Source of the DNA: Gliomastix tumulicola
Taxonomy: Eukaryota > Ascomycota > Sordariomycetes > Hypocreales > Bionectriaceae
Assembly (NCBI GenBank): GCA_001599755.1
Contig: BCHX01000001.1
Span: 6,324,001-6,388,000, forward strand
Direction: 5' to 3'
Length of the DNA: 64,000 nucleotides
Position numbers and translations under genes: made by a program. Shown in pieces: positions 10,676 to 23,117 of this stretch (its first letter is position 1; every line of letters begins with the position of its first letter). The notes below the pieces were generated by a model. It had not been told where the DNA came from. It ran no database searches and was given only the letters and a program-made list of their open reading frames with translations.

Positions 10676-13152
10676 GGTTGTGGCCAAATATTGGAGGCCT
10701 TAGCTCGCTGTATGTCTCTGGATGAAACTGGGTTAGGGGCGCAATGTCTCATTCGCTGTCTGCGCCGGAAGCTACGACAACGTGATCCCATTTCTAGGAA
10801 GAGGATAGGCCAGCTGCAGGGCACGGCGCGGAATCTACGAGGTGTGTGTGTCCATATACTCGTCCTTTGTGGCTGCTGTGCCGCTGCCCTGCATCACAGG
10901 GTTGGAGTGGAGGGGAAGACGGAGTTTGGTCCTTACGCCAAGGGATCTACCCATCAGCTCTTCTCTAAGTCGGAGGCCTGGTTTGCTGTATGTCTCTAGG
11001 TGACTTACACACCTTCACGATCCATATGGAAATGCTGCCCAGGGGCTATCTGTGGAGAGACGGGGGCAGAAGATCAGCGGAGGTTTCCATTTGGATGCTC
11101 CCTTACAGACGCACATGGCTAACAAATACGTTAGTTTTGGACCATACATCTTGGATGCGTGGCTCAAGTTTTCCTTTACTCATGTGACATGGTTCATTTC
11201 CTGGCCGCTTTTCTAGTCAGCCCTACCGCTAATAGTAACCAATTGCCCTCAGCGAAGGCAACTCGATCCAGAGGGCCCGTAGGTGTGAATACTTGCTTGA
11301 TAAAAGGCAATGCCTGAGTCTTGGAGGAAACAAGACATCCGGGATACGGAAGTCCAAGAATGGAAGGTCAGAATAGGCAACTGAGACAGACATACACTGA
11401 GACAATACGGAACGTGAGTGAGCACGCCAGGTGGCAATATCCGCCCTTGCAGCCTTTCGCTTGAGCTGTTCCATACAATACTCGTATCCGTAAGAGCTTG
11501 CACACCCTGGGGGGGGGGGGGGGGGGGGGCGCTTGAAAGGGGAGAGGTGGTTTGCCAACTACTACTAGTACGATTAGTGATCTCGCTGGGTACTCTTGGC
11601 AAGACTGGATGGCTTAGTTATGCAAGGAGATGGATACATTCGCAAAAGAAGCAACGACCTTCGCCTGGATGACACCAGGAGGAGTCGGGCTGCAAGGGAG
11701 TGTCAAATCTCAAGGTACTATTATACTTCTCGCTTACGTTTCTCGCATATTACCGCAAGGATCAATGCGACGGACGCGTGCTCCGGGAGGTCTCTGTATA
11801 TTTTGGACGAAGACCGCGATGGTGCTTACAGAAGGGGGAGGAGGGAGCGCTACTGCGGCCAGACTGATTGCGCAGTTCGTTCTAGTGACCTCGAGAAAGG
11901 CTTTCTTAAACCTCAGTGCAGCAAGACTTCAAATATATGATGCCATAGCATCATCTCACCGTGGTCTTCAAGCAGTCGTCGCTAACGAGACAGTAGACCC
12001 CTTTATTCGAGAAGACACATTCTGTAGGCTTGGCCGTCGCAGGTCTCAGTATACTGGGAGCGAATGTCGTCGTCGAACAGCAAGCGAAGCAGGTAGTGGT
12101 CTGCAAACAACGTCGTTTGAGTCGTTCTCAGCCTTCCAGTCTCGCCAGCTGGAGTCGGTCGCCGTCATTCGGGAACACGACGAGGCGGGTTGAGCCTCGA
12201 TATCACTTTCGCCCGCTGGATATGGCTGAAGCTCCCGTCGGCCGCCTCCTCCGCCAACAAGTTGCTTCCATGTGTAGCCTAAACTGCGCTGAAGCGAAGC
12301 AAGTTGGTGGCGGTTTGGTGGGAAATGGGCACTGCTGCCTGAGGTTCAGTGGGCTGACTTTCAAATTCACGGTGGAGACCCCACCCATTGTGGCACAACG
12401 CTTCAGTGGCTGGTGAACGCTGAACAGGCACCAAGGCGCTGGAGATCTCGGAAACCAAGCGCAAACATCGAGATTGGCCCTGTGCTAGCCAAACCGCGCG
12501 CCGGTTCTTGGTTGTCAGCAATCCCGAGTTAGCAGCGCCCCTAACCGAGGGCAGGGAACATTAGCCTATCACTAGGCCTGGGCTGCCTAGCAGTTGGTGC
12601 ATTCTGGCCGGGGATCTCGTGTCCAAGGGAGTCAGGGCCGTCCAACCATCCTTTCCACGTCGCAACAGCGGTCACAATCGACTGCAGGATTGGCGCTCGT
12701 CTGCCTAGAATGTGGAGTTTGTTGCTTTTCCCAACATCGCAAACAGCGTGTATTTCCCACGTGATGTCGTGTCACTGACGTGATGGGGACCTTGATAGAC
12801 GGGGGGAAGGCGCGTTGGTGCCTAGCTCTTGCCTGCTGTTTTCCGGGGAGGAGATTGCAATGAAAGCGCCAAGACGTGGCTCAGCCTCAGCTGAGGCAAA
12901 GGAATAAAAGGCTCGCAAATCGCTTGCCAATGGCTCAACATTCAGGCAAGCCAACAAAACTTGCAAACGCGTAGATTTCGCTCAATCCTCTTCTTCTGTC
13001 ACTGTCCTCCCCTTAAAATTTGTTCAATTCATCCAACTCCTTCTCTGAACATCCGATTGACCCATTGCGCATCACCCACCATCCCCAGTCTGACCAGACA
13101 CTCGGTCCATCCACCCCACGTCTCACACTCCATCATCATCATCGTCACAGTC
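10676..13152. other. Long intergenic between divergent NLR and PARP genes
   Basis: About 2.5 kb that must carry both promoters. Several frames of 100-190 codons exist (for example 11630-12193 +), but they show no recognisable domain and have biased, repetitive composition, so none is called. A G21 run lies at 11509-11529. An AATAAAAG box at about 12902 could serve PARP transcription. Confidence 0.5.
11509..11529. repeat. Poly-G homopolymer, 21 bp
   Basis: Uninterrupted G run in the NLR-PARP intergenic region. Such runs can form G-quadruplexes and are unstable in length. Confidence 0.9.
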
Positions 13153-15384
13153 ATGGCCAGGGCAAAGGCTGCCAAGGCAGCGCCTCCCGCGCCCAAGCCC
13201 TTTGACGGCTTCAAACTGGCCATCAGCGGCAAGTTCCAGAGCATTGGCTACACCCAGAGCGCATTAGAGTCCCTCGTCAAGGAGCTCGGCGGCACCGTCG
13301 GTTCCCGCGTCGATGCCAGCACCACCCATCTGGTCTGCACTGAGGACGACTTCGAGGCCAAAAGTGCCAAAGTCACCGGTGCTCAGGCCAAGGACATTCC
13401 CATCCTCAAGGTCGACTGGCTGCTAGACTGCAGCAACGACAAGAAGGGCCATGATATAGACGACTACCTCTTGTCCTCCAAGCCCCAGAACGGCACTGCT
13501 TCCGCTGCCAACTCCCAGACCAACGGCGCTGCTGTCCCTGTCCGGGGCAAGAAGAGGAAGGCCGATGATGAGAACGGCACAGCCCAGAAAGCAGAGCCCG
13601 CAAAGAAGAAGGCTGCCGATGACAAGAAGGCTGCCAAGGCCGAGGAGGAGGAGGAGACCAAGGAGGTCGCCGAAGGCCAGTTCATCAAGAAGAAGGGCGT
13701 CGTCATCCCTCTCGACGAGCACTGTCCCAACCAGGACCGTACCGTCTACATTGACCCTGACTCGGGCATGATCTACGACGCCTCGCTGAACCAGTCGAAC
13801 TCGTCTCACAACAATAACAAGTTCTACCGCATCCAGGTTTGTAGTCGTCGTACCTCCTTGAGCAGAGTCCATGAGCTAATCTTGTATCCCTATTGAAGCT
13901 CATCCACTCGGCCAAGACTGGGGCCTTCGATACGTGGACGAGATGGGGTCGCGTGGGCGAGATCGGCCAGAGCGCCTTGCTCGGTGACGGTTCTTTCAAG
14001 ACGGCTCTTAAGCACTTCGAGAAGAAGTTCAAGGACAAGTCAGGCCTGTCGTGGGAGAACCGCGGCAACGACCCCAAGCCTGGCAAATATGCCTTTGTCG
14101 AGCGCAGCTACAACCCAGACTCAGACGATGAGGATGAGGACGACGCTGATGACAAGAAGGGCGTCAAGAAGGAAGAGGATGAAGATGATGAGCCGGCTGT
14201 CAAGTGTACCCTGGAGAAACCAGTGCAGGATCTCATGCAGCTCATCTTCAACCAGCAGTACTTCCAGGCAACCATGGCCTCGCTCAACTACGATGCCAAC
14301 AAGCTGCCCCTCGGCAAGCTGAGCAAGACTACCATCACTCGAGGTTTCCAGCAGCTCAAGGACTTGGCCGCCTTGATCGACGATCCTTCTCTGGCTCAGA
14401 GCAAGTGGGACATGCCCATTGCTGCTGCCAAGGAGCACCTGTCCAACACGTACTACTCCGTCATCCCGCACGCCTTCGGCCGGAACAGGCCTCCCATCAT
14501 CAACGAGAACAGCCTGCTCAAAAAGGAAATAGAACTTCTCGAGAGCTTGTCTGACATGAAGGAGGCCGCCGAGATCATGAAGATCGACCGCAAGACCAAG
14601 GACACGGTCCACGCCCTTGACCGCCAGTTCCAGGGTCTCGGACTCTCCGAGATGACGACCCTCGACCCCGAGAGCGCGGAGTTTGACCACCTATCTTTCT
14701 ACCTCAACGGCACCAAGGGATCGACCCACAACGTCAGCTACAAGATCGACCACATCTGGCGCATCGAGCGTGACGGCGAGAAGGCCCGTTTCGACCAGTC
14801 CGACTTCAGCAAGGTCGGGTCCGACCGCCGCCTGCTCTGGCACGGATCCCGCTGCACGAACTTTGGCGGTATCCTTAGCCAGGGTCTCCGGATCGCGCCG
14901 CCCGAGGCCCCCGTGTCCGGGTACATGTTCGGCAAGGGCATCTACCTCGCCGACATGTCGTCCAAGTCGGCGGGCTACTGCGCCTCGCACATCTCCAACG
15001 GCCACGCTCTCCTGCTGCTCTGCGAGGCGGAGCTGGGTGACCCGATGCAGGAGCTCACGAGCGCGAGCTACGAGGCTGGCGAGACGGCCAAGAAGAAGAA
15101 CCAGCTCAGTACCTGGGGTAAGGGCAGGATGGGTCCTAGTGAGTGGATGGACGCCGAGACGGTCCATCCCGATCTCAAGGGTATCAAAATCGTATGTCGA
15201 CCTACTTACTACTCTTCCCTCTTTCACGCGCGCAGATTCAACTGACATCTCCCAACAACAGCCTGACACCAAAGTCGTCCCCGGCGCGACCAACGTCGCC
15301 AACGCGAACCTGTACTACAACGAGTACATCTGCTACGACGTCGCTCAGGTCAGGCTTCGCTACCTCTTCCGCGTCAAGATCTAG
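13153..15384 (+). CDS. Poly(ADP-ribose) polymerase (BRCT-WGR-PARP)
   Basis: Exons 13153-13836, 13899-15191 and 15262-15384 join in phase to 699 residues. The N-terminus carries a BRCT domain (about residues 15-100: FDGFKLAISGKFQ, ILKVDWLLDC), then a Lys/Glu-rich basic linker likely to hold nuclear localisation signals. A WGR domain follows (TWTRWGRVGEIGQ, about 215-300), then the PARP regulatory helical domain and the catalytic domain. The H-Y-E triad is visible: LLWHGSR (His about 540), GKGIYLAD (Tyr about 575) and YNEYICYD (Glu about 680, exon 3). The enzyme uses NAD+ to ADP-ribosylate proteins in DNA-damage signalling. The BRCT-WGR-PARP layout without N-terminal zinc fingers matches the single PARP of Aspergillus (PrpA) and Neurospora (NPO). 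The ATG at 13153 precedes a Lys/Ala-rich leader and the BRCT domain. Confidence 0.95.
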
Positions 15385-15930
15385 TCGCGTTGCACGGCCT
15401 CTGACGCTTTCGGCGCCCTTCCGGAGTTCTTGTTTGATTTTCCTTTGTCATGTTTTCTTTGCGTTGCTGTACCTGAATGTCGCCATGTCATTATTCTCCG
15501 GGGAATCATGAAGCCTTCGTACTGGGAGGTTTAGGGCGACATTTACCAAAAAAAAGGAAAAGTATTAGACGTTGAGATTTGTAAGGCTCAATGTAGAAAG
15601 GACCATGACAGTTGATGATGCACCTGAATTCAATAAAGATAATAAGTTCACACAAAATCTACGTCCGCTTGCGTGCAGAGTCCATAATCCCATTCATTTC
15701 AATATTGAAGCAAGCAAAAGCCTTAAGAGTACCCCCGATATTATATATAAGCCCTAAACTTTTTTTTCGTTGTCAAAAACGCCTCTAAGTCATGACTCGT
15801 TCCCGAGGCCTGCAAGACTCGATACCAACAATTCATCGTGGCCCTTTTTTTTTCGTCATAGCAACCATTGTTCGTCTATCCAGTACTCCCAAGTCGCGAC
15901 AGGTGCAGCCACACATGCGCGGAATATCTC
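15385..15930. other. Intergenic between converging PARP and regulator genes
   Basis: About 550 bp of 3' flanking sequence, AT-richer than the genes, with AATAAA-like boxes (near 15633). No gene supported. Confidence 0.6.
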
Positions 15931-18416
15931 CTACATACCCATGTTCGGCCCGTTGTTGACAAACTGATCGCCCGGCCAGTTCTCGGTGTCGGCGCCCCAG
16001 GCACTGACGTCGATGCCCATGGAGTAGTCCAGCCCGTTGTCGAGACCGATGCCGTCGCCGGCGCCCTCAAAGGCATTGTTCAGCTCCGTGGGGCCGCCCT
16101 GCCGGCTGAAGTCGTCCAACGCCATGTCCGAGTCGCCAGCTCCGGATCCCGCCGCGGGCGTCCAAGCGTCCGCCATCATGGCCTGCGGCATCTGCGATGC
16201 GCCCGGTGCCATGTGAGCTGTAGGTGCCGACGGGAAGACATCGTTGGACGGGAGGGTCGTCGCGGAGGTGGGTGGCGAGGTCAGGAAGCTGCTGTCGGAG
16301 ACATCCATGTTCGACATGGTGCTGTTACGCGATGCGTTGTTGGTGCTGCGAGAATTGCTTCCGGCATGGTGACTAGCGTTCATGCCCGCCTCCTTGGGGG
16401 GGTTGGAGTTGACGACAGGCGCTGACTGGACGGGCATCGTCCGGGGCCCCAGGCCGCACGAGATGAGCTTCTCGATATCCGACCTGATACCCGCGGCGGC
16501 TACGCCAGTGCAGCATTCCTTGACCGCCTGCAGACACGTCTTGAACTGTTCCATGATGATGTCTTGACCGATGTTCAGGTTGCCAGAGTTCGCATGGTAT
16601 GCGTACCGGAGCATCCTAGCACACTGGTAGGCGCAGATGCCCAGATCGAGGTCTGCCACCGGCTTCGCCTTGAGCTTCTGCATCGAGGAGAATATGCTGG
16701 CCATGGCCATGGCATGATCCACGCACTGTCTCTGGCAATGCTCGATGAAACTACGATCGAACATCTCGAGGACAGGTGTGGAAAGGGCTTCTCGCAGGCC
16801 AACGAGGCCCAGTCGGTATAGGTCGCAGTGGCACTGCCGCCACCAGATATGTATCATGACAAAGACGCAGATGCGTGGCGAGTAGGCTCGTAGTCGTAGA
16901 GAGTTCTCGGAGAACTGGAAGGATACCGGCAGCTGCGCGGCAAAGTCCTCGAGCTCCCGATGTAGCGATAGGACTTGTGTTTGGAGGTTGGCGGGGTGGA
17001 CGCTCTTGCTGGACAGGGAGTCCTTGGTGAATTCGTTGATCTTCTGTCGAATATGTTGTATCCGAATATGCAGGGCCAGGCTGCCGACATCCTCTCCCTG
17101 GGCGGGAGGCGGCTGGTTCGTGTCCGGTATTAGCTTCTCGGTATCTTGCGGGAGGTCGAACTCGAAGTTCCGTTCGTTGCAAGGCAGTCCGACGAATATC
17201 CTCTCGGCCCTCCACAGAGAGTAGTCCCTGTTGCCCCCCGAGATCCCGGCATCGATGCAGTACAGCGCCCAGACCAACCGCCGCCGCGACTCCTGGGCGA
17301 GGAAGCAGATATTCGGGGCTTCGTGGTTGAGCTTTAGGGCGATGGCGAAGCGCGACGCCAAGCTGTGTAGCACGAAGGCGCTGGGGAACCGGTTCGAGAG
17401 GATACGGTGCTTGATCATGAACACCAAGGCCTGGACTTTGATGGTCGAGGGGCGTGCGTAGTCGGAGAGAATCATAGACTCGGCTTCGTCAATGCAGCGG
17501 CTTCCGTATGCTCGCATGCCTGATCCCATGTCCGTGAGGCAGGATGTGATGCCCACCAGGGCGAGTAACAGACATCTGTCGACCTTGCCAGCGTGGTACT
17601 GCTCCTGCAGGGACGCGCGATGTAGGAAAGAGAACATGGGGATATGGTGTACATGGCGGAAGAATTTGTCGAAGGTCCGTCCTACGAGATCGTCGAAAGT
17701 TTCGTCCTGGAAGGAACTGCAACTCTGTCAGCACAGGGAGCCGGGAGGATGTCCCCAAAAAAAAAGAAGACCACACAAGGTACGTACGCGTCGTGGCCAA
17801 AGCCGCCAGTATGCCCGTCGCCCATCGCGTCGACCATCGCGTCTGGGAAGCCGCTGTCGCTGTCACCGTGCCCGTCGTCGCGGTGGCTGTCGTCGTCGTG
17901 ACTCTGCGGGCTGTCCCGCCCGCCGCCGTTGCCGACACCTCCTCCTTTGGTCGATACGCGGGCCCTCTTCGTCGGTCGGTACACGCACTCGATGCCCTGG
18001 GCGCGGCAGCGGTCGCACGCAGGCATGTGTCCCGAGCATCGAGCCTTCCTACTGTGGCAGCTCAAGCAGGCCTGCTTGACCCGTCGGCGAGGCAGCGCGA
18101 CAGACCAGGCGGCGGCGGCGGCGGCCGGGTCGGTCGAGTCGTCGTCATAGGAGCAGGGGAAGCCGAGGCGCTGGCAATTGGAGCAGACGGGACGCGTCCC
18201 GTTGCAGCGCACTTTGCGCGCACGGCAGGTGGTGCATGTCGCCGAGGATTTCTTGGGCTGGCGGTTCGGCGACGAGTAGCCCGTGCCGGCGCCATTCTGC
18301 GACTGATGCTGGTGAGGTTGGTCGTGGCCTGTAGGGATTATGGCGCCCGGAGCAGCAGTGGCCGGAGGCGTCGAGTTGCCGGCATGGGGGGGAGGCGGCG
18401 TTGAAGACAGGTCCAT
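15931..18416 (-). CDS. Transcription factor with two tandem Zn2Cys6 fingers and fungal MHR domain
   Basis: Two exons (18416-17788, 17716-15931) join in phase across a 71-bp intron to 804 residues. The N-terminus holds two complete Zn2Cys6 clusters with identical spacing C-X2-C-X6-C-X6-C-X2-C-X6-C: Cys 61/64/71/78/81/88 (CTTCRARKVRC) and Cys 117/120/127/134/137/144 (CLSCHSRKARC). An acidic His/Asp/Gly-rich linker follows, then a fungal-specific regulatory region (middle homology: FKHRILSNRF-like helices, SRRRLVWALYCIDAGISG). The C-terminus is Ser/Asn/Asp-rich with hydrophobic patches and could be an activation domain. Zn2Cys6 proteins bind DNA, often CGG-containing sites; most have one finger. 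Target genes are unknown. The intron lies between the fingers and the regulatory domain. Confidence 0.92.
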
Positions 18417-20185
18417 GACGGGTCTTGCATGGGGACAAGACTCGCCGCCGGGGGCAGGAGGAGCGGTCGGATGATTTTTATCGTGATGTCCAGGCCTTGC
18501 TGATGCGAGGGAGGCTGCCGAAAACCCAGCGGATAGTTAAAGTTCCTCGATGAATACTGTCCGAGACAGGAGAGAGACAGTTGTGTTTTGTGTGGAGATG
18601 TGCGATTCCGTCACGCATGGATAAGCTCCTGACGGTTATCTATCAGTGATCTGGAGCGCCCGTATCAGGCTACAGCCATTGGAGCCTCTGTGTCAGATCC
18701 GGCAACAGCAAACAGCAGAGAGGTAGGGGGAAAAGTCAAAAAATCAAGAGGGCCATCAGCGTCATGTGAGGATTGAAGGTTAGTAGTTCGGCTGGGAGAG
18801 CGGCGGGACAGAAACTCTCCTTGACCTCCTCCCCGGCTTGTGTGCGGCAATGGGTGTGCCACACATTTTTTAAACGTTCCGTCCTTGGCCGCCCGCAGCT
18901 GGCTCCCCAAACGGCCCAGCTCTGCTAAAACCTGCGCTGCCGGCGTGTTTCCCCTCGCCCAAGCTCTCCTAAAGACGGTGACGCCTCCAGGATCCATGAC
19001 TCCATTGGTGGGGGAGTTTAGGCCTCATGCTCCACAGCCAACAACCATGCCGCCCGACGACCCGTTGACGGTTGTTGAACTCGGGGATGCTTCTTCTTGT
19101 TTTGAAGGTTGATGAGGCTGAGAGCTTGTCGACGCGGAGGGACGTGTCAATGGGGTCTGGCCGGTTGGTGATCTGGGATGACGCGTGCTCTCGCTGCTCC
19201 TGCTTGCCTTTTTTGTGCGACATCGGTGATGGGTGACCCAAACATCCACGTGTAAGTGCATCCCAGTCAAAGGGTGATCTGCTTGGTAACTAACTACCTT
19301 GGATGAGACTTGACAGTGCAACGCGCATGGTTTTTTTCTCCCGTATATTTTCCCTTATAGACAATGAAGGCCCATGAACATGACACTCTTGAATGGAAAC
19401 ATGCCGCCATCGCCAATGCAGATGCGCAGCGATAATGAAGATTCACAACAGGGTAGCTGCCGAGTCAGGGTCCTCTTTCCTCGCTCGCTGGAATTGACTC
19501 AGCGATGGAGCTCCAGAGGCAGGGACTATGGGTCCTCTCCTTCCTCCTGGACCTTGCCTTCTCGCAACCGCGACGCCTGCTCCGGTATCAAGATCGCATC
19601 ACCAGCGCAAATGATCAGCATCATATATTCGGATCTTGAGCTGCACACCTTTCTTCCGAACGACACAGCTTCCCGTCCTGTAGCTTAATACGCCTTCAGG
19701 GACGGAAGTCGGGACGCCAAGCCCGGACTGAAGGACCCACAAAAGTCGCTCCCATCTGGGAGGGAAGCTACGACCGACCCGATTACCGACCGACTGCCTT
19801 TACCGCCCAGATCTGTACCTTATTCTCTATCGCTCCTTCTGCACACTTTGGAGGCAGGATCGCAAATGTCGGCCTTGGGCCGTCGCACTGCAGCCAATGG
19901 ACACTAAAAGACTGTGGCCGACTCTTGGCAACGGATGCAGAGGTCACTCGAATGGTCTCGTGCTCAAAAGCCGCATTGGCCAGCATGCACACCGCACATT
20001 GCAGGAATGAAGCCAAGAACCAAACCAAACCGCCACCAGCCAGCCAACCGTGCAACTCCGAACGAACTAAGATCGATTCTGCTATCTGTCCCGTGAAAAA
20101 TTCCTCCGTACAATCTGGTATCATCTCGTTTGTCAAAACTGCCATCATTGCATCCGGCACCCCGATGCCTCTCCTTGCTGCTCTC
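18417..20185. other. Long intergenic upstream of the tandem-finger regulator
   Basis: About 1.8 kb. It includes the promoter of the tandem-finger gene and the 3' flank of the coiled-coil gene. Frames of 90-125 codons here show no recognisable motif and are not called. The length is in keeping with a regulator promoter. Confidence 0.5.
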
Positions 20186-21771
20186 TCATCCGCTTCCTCC
20201 TTGATCTAAAAAAGGCTCGCCGCCATTTGCCTGCCCGCCGTTGCTTTGGCTCACCGAGAGACGTCTCTTCGGGTTCGCCGCCCGGACGTTGAGTCTAGCG
20301 GCCCGACGAGCTTCCTGGGCCTTGGACAATTCGTCCCTCGTGGCGGTCAGCTCTGATTCAGTGACGGCGTAACCCTTCATGAAGGTCTTAGTCTGCTTGT
20401 TCTCGGTAATCTGGAAGGCGGGCCACAGAACAATCATGATGGGGTCGGGCATGGCGCCGGGCTTGGGTGCATTTGGCTTCTTCGACTTGTTGGCCGCATC
20501 ACCATTCACGCGGGCGTTGCCGTTCGGGAGCTGATCCGGCTTCTTGCCGTTTGGCTGACGCCTCAGCGGAACCAGCTCCCAGTCCTCCGTCTCACTCTCA
20601 TACGTGGAGGCGGCCATCTTGGGCTTCATCCCCTGAACCTCCCTCCACAGCTTGCACGCCGTCATGAAGATGTTCTTCAGCGATGCGTCGAAGGTGGCTT
20701 GCTTGCTTGCGTCCGGAATCATGATCCTCGTGCACTTGGACACAGCGTCCACGGCTATGTCGACGCGAGCATACGACGAGTCCCGGAGCCTGTCGTGCTG
20801 GAGACGGAGCAGGATCGACCGGGTGTAGGCCTCCCTCTCCGGATCGTCGTCTGCAAGGTCATCGAGGATGTCCGAGAGCTGGTTGCTCTTGTCCACAAGG
20901 TGGCTGGATTGAAATATGTGAAGCTCCAAGGCCCATGTGCAGATGCAGAGAACAGCGGCGCGACGCGTACTCTTCGCATTGGCCGAGTTTGTGGGCGGAA
21001 AGGGTATGTCGGCCGCCTTGAAAGCATCGTGGTCGATGAAGTCTTTCCAAGTGGTCGGGTCTGAGAGAACATCTCTGTCAAGATCGCCGATGTAGGTTTG
21101 GACCAGAGTGTCGAGCGACTCGAAAATGTCCCGCAAACGTCGACAACTGGAACAGGGTCAGTCAGTATCATCCGACTTCCAATCGTTGGGATGTTGCAGG
21201 AAACGTACAGGTCATCCTTCTGAGGCTTCTGGAGCTTGTGCTCAAGTTTCTCAAGGCGGCTGAGCCGTTCCGCCTGCTTCGCGAAGTCGGCTTGCAACTG
21301 AGCGAGTTCTTTCTCGAGCTTGGCCTTGTCGTCCTTGGTCGCTGCAAGGCTTTTATCGCCCTCCGCTTTCTGCTTTTTGAGCTGTCCAGTGCTGGCTTCC
21401 GTTTGCTTCAGCGTTGTTGTCAGCGTCGTGATCTCGGACTTCTTCGCCTCAAGCTGTTTGTCTGTCTCTTCTGCTGACTTGGCCTTGGCAGCTAGAATGG
21501 CCTCGACGTCCTCCTTCTCTTTGGTCAACTTCGATAGCTGGGTAGCTTGGGCAGAGGCTTCTGCTTTCCCGGCATCGAGCTGCGTCTGAAGGCTGATGAG
21601 TGTCTCTAGGTTGGTTCTGTTAGTGACTTCCCAATCGCCCTTCTTCTTCCTCAGCTCTGCATTCTCGGTCGCAATGTCGTTGAGCTGCTGGTATGAGTTG
21701 GACTTGATCAACTCATTCAGGTGCTTGAAGAGAGCTTCTGCCAGCCCACACGCATCGGAGGGGGTGGCCAT
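20186..21771 (-). CDS. Coiled-coil protein of unknown function
   Basis: Two exons (21771-21209, 21146-20186) join in phase across a 62-bp intron to 507 residues. Residues about 40-185 form a long coiled coil rich in Lys, Glu, Ala, Gln and Leu (for example AKLEKELAQLQADFAKQAER). The second half is a helical globular region starting LRDIFESLDTLVQTYIGDLD, with WALELHIFQSS and PGAMPDPIMIVLWPAFQ, followed by a second Glu/Arg-rich helix and a disordered tail. I recognise no named domain and no signal peptide. The organisation suggests a structural or adaptor role. The start is the first true ATG (MATPSD) at 21771; upstream in-frame codons are not ATG. Confidence 0.85.
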
Positions 21772-23117
21772 GACTTCGGCTTCGAGGTTCTGTGCTGGAT
21801 TTTGGGTCAATCAATATGGTTGCACTGCTCTGATTGCAGAAGGAAAAAAATAAAAACACGAGATGAACACAGAGGGTGGCCGACGTGGAGATATATAGGC
21901 ATTTGTGGCCAAAGTGTACGAGAACTTGATGCTACAACATCACGTCTCTCGATTTTCGGATGACTGGCCATGGTCTGGGAGGCCGACTTGGAGGGGACCT
22001 CCAAGATGCAGCTGCCTCCAAAGAAGGTAGCATTGTGTGAGTGGTCCGACGAATGGGAGCGGGCAACGAAAGCCCACCGGGTACAACGATAAGCAGCCGT
22101 GCCGCCCCCAAGACGCCTTTTATCTTATGAACGGGGTAGTATCCGGAGAAGATTGTGGTGCGACGACTGTACACGTCAGAACCCCCCCTCTGATGGTGGT
22201 GAACAGCTGGTGGGATGGTGTTCGTCCATGCTACCCCAAGGGCCTCCCTTCGCTTGAGATGGTGGTGTGGTGCGATGGAACCGCACTTTATCGTCGTTCA
22301 ATCAGATCTGGGCGTTCGTAATGGTGTGGCCGGACTCCCGCATTAAGCAGAACCAACAGTCACATTCTTCAGCAACTTTGCGCCCATCATCGCTGGCCAC
22401 CTGGCGCTGCAGGAGACGTATCAATCGCAGCGGCCGTCGAGCATCGGGCAAGAGGAATGAAGCCTCAATATCGATTCGCTGGCACGCAAGACGGGCTCTG
22501 AATGATGTTTGGCTGACGTGCGTATTCGTATCGGGCACGAGAGGGCACGAGACGATGAGAGGGGGTGGGAGGGAGGAGGATCCTTCTCCAAAACGGCCAA
22601 TCTGACTCATGGGCCAATCGGACATGGTGCCGCTTTTACTGTGTGTGGCACAGCAGAAGACCGAGCTGAAGGGAGGGTGTCATCGAGACATCGTCGATAT
22701 CCTCAAATTCAGCCTCAGAATATCAGACACTTATTTTCATCGCGAACAGCTTTCATTCACCACCGATCATTGAAATGATGCCCATCATGAGTAGTGTTTC
22801 AATATTAGTGCGGGCCTTGGATCCTGCTGACGCTGCTCTGAATGCGCTAGGTTGCCCTGGCCTTGGTACCAGTGGCGGTAGGAGAAAAACCAGGGTTCAG
22901 ACGCCTTTTGAATGCTAGCACGTCGTAAACCATGGCGATTTAGGGCTTACTGTTCGTCAAGGAGGATGGGAAATCAATCACCGAGACTCGTCGTCTCGGG
23001 GTCTTCTACCCCCTTAGCCCCCGTGTCTCACTGGCAAGATTATTCTGGCTTAATTGCTCCCTCTTGCTCAGGATTGTGCCCCTTTTCACCACAAATCGTA
23101 ACAGACAGGATCACAGG
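21772..23117. other. Intergenic between divergent coiled-coil and P450 genes
   Basis: About 1.35 kb shared promoter space. No motif-bearing frame and no repeat of note was seen. Confidence 0.5.

Noticed and set aside
11630..12193. 187-codon plus-strand frame in the NLR-PARP intergenic region
   Set aside because: No recognisable domain, no supportive splice structure, and composition unlike the real genes; kept as intergenic.
14121..14690. 189-codon minus-strand frame inside the PARP gene
   Set aside because: Antisense shadow of the PARP exon; the PARP frame carries all the conserved motifs.
18665..18997. 110-codon minus-strand frame upstream of the tandem-finger regulator
   Set aside because: No domain and no conserved-looking segment; promoter sequence is more likely.
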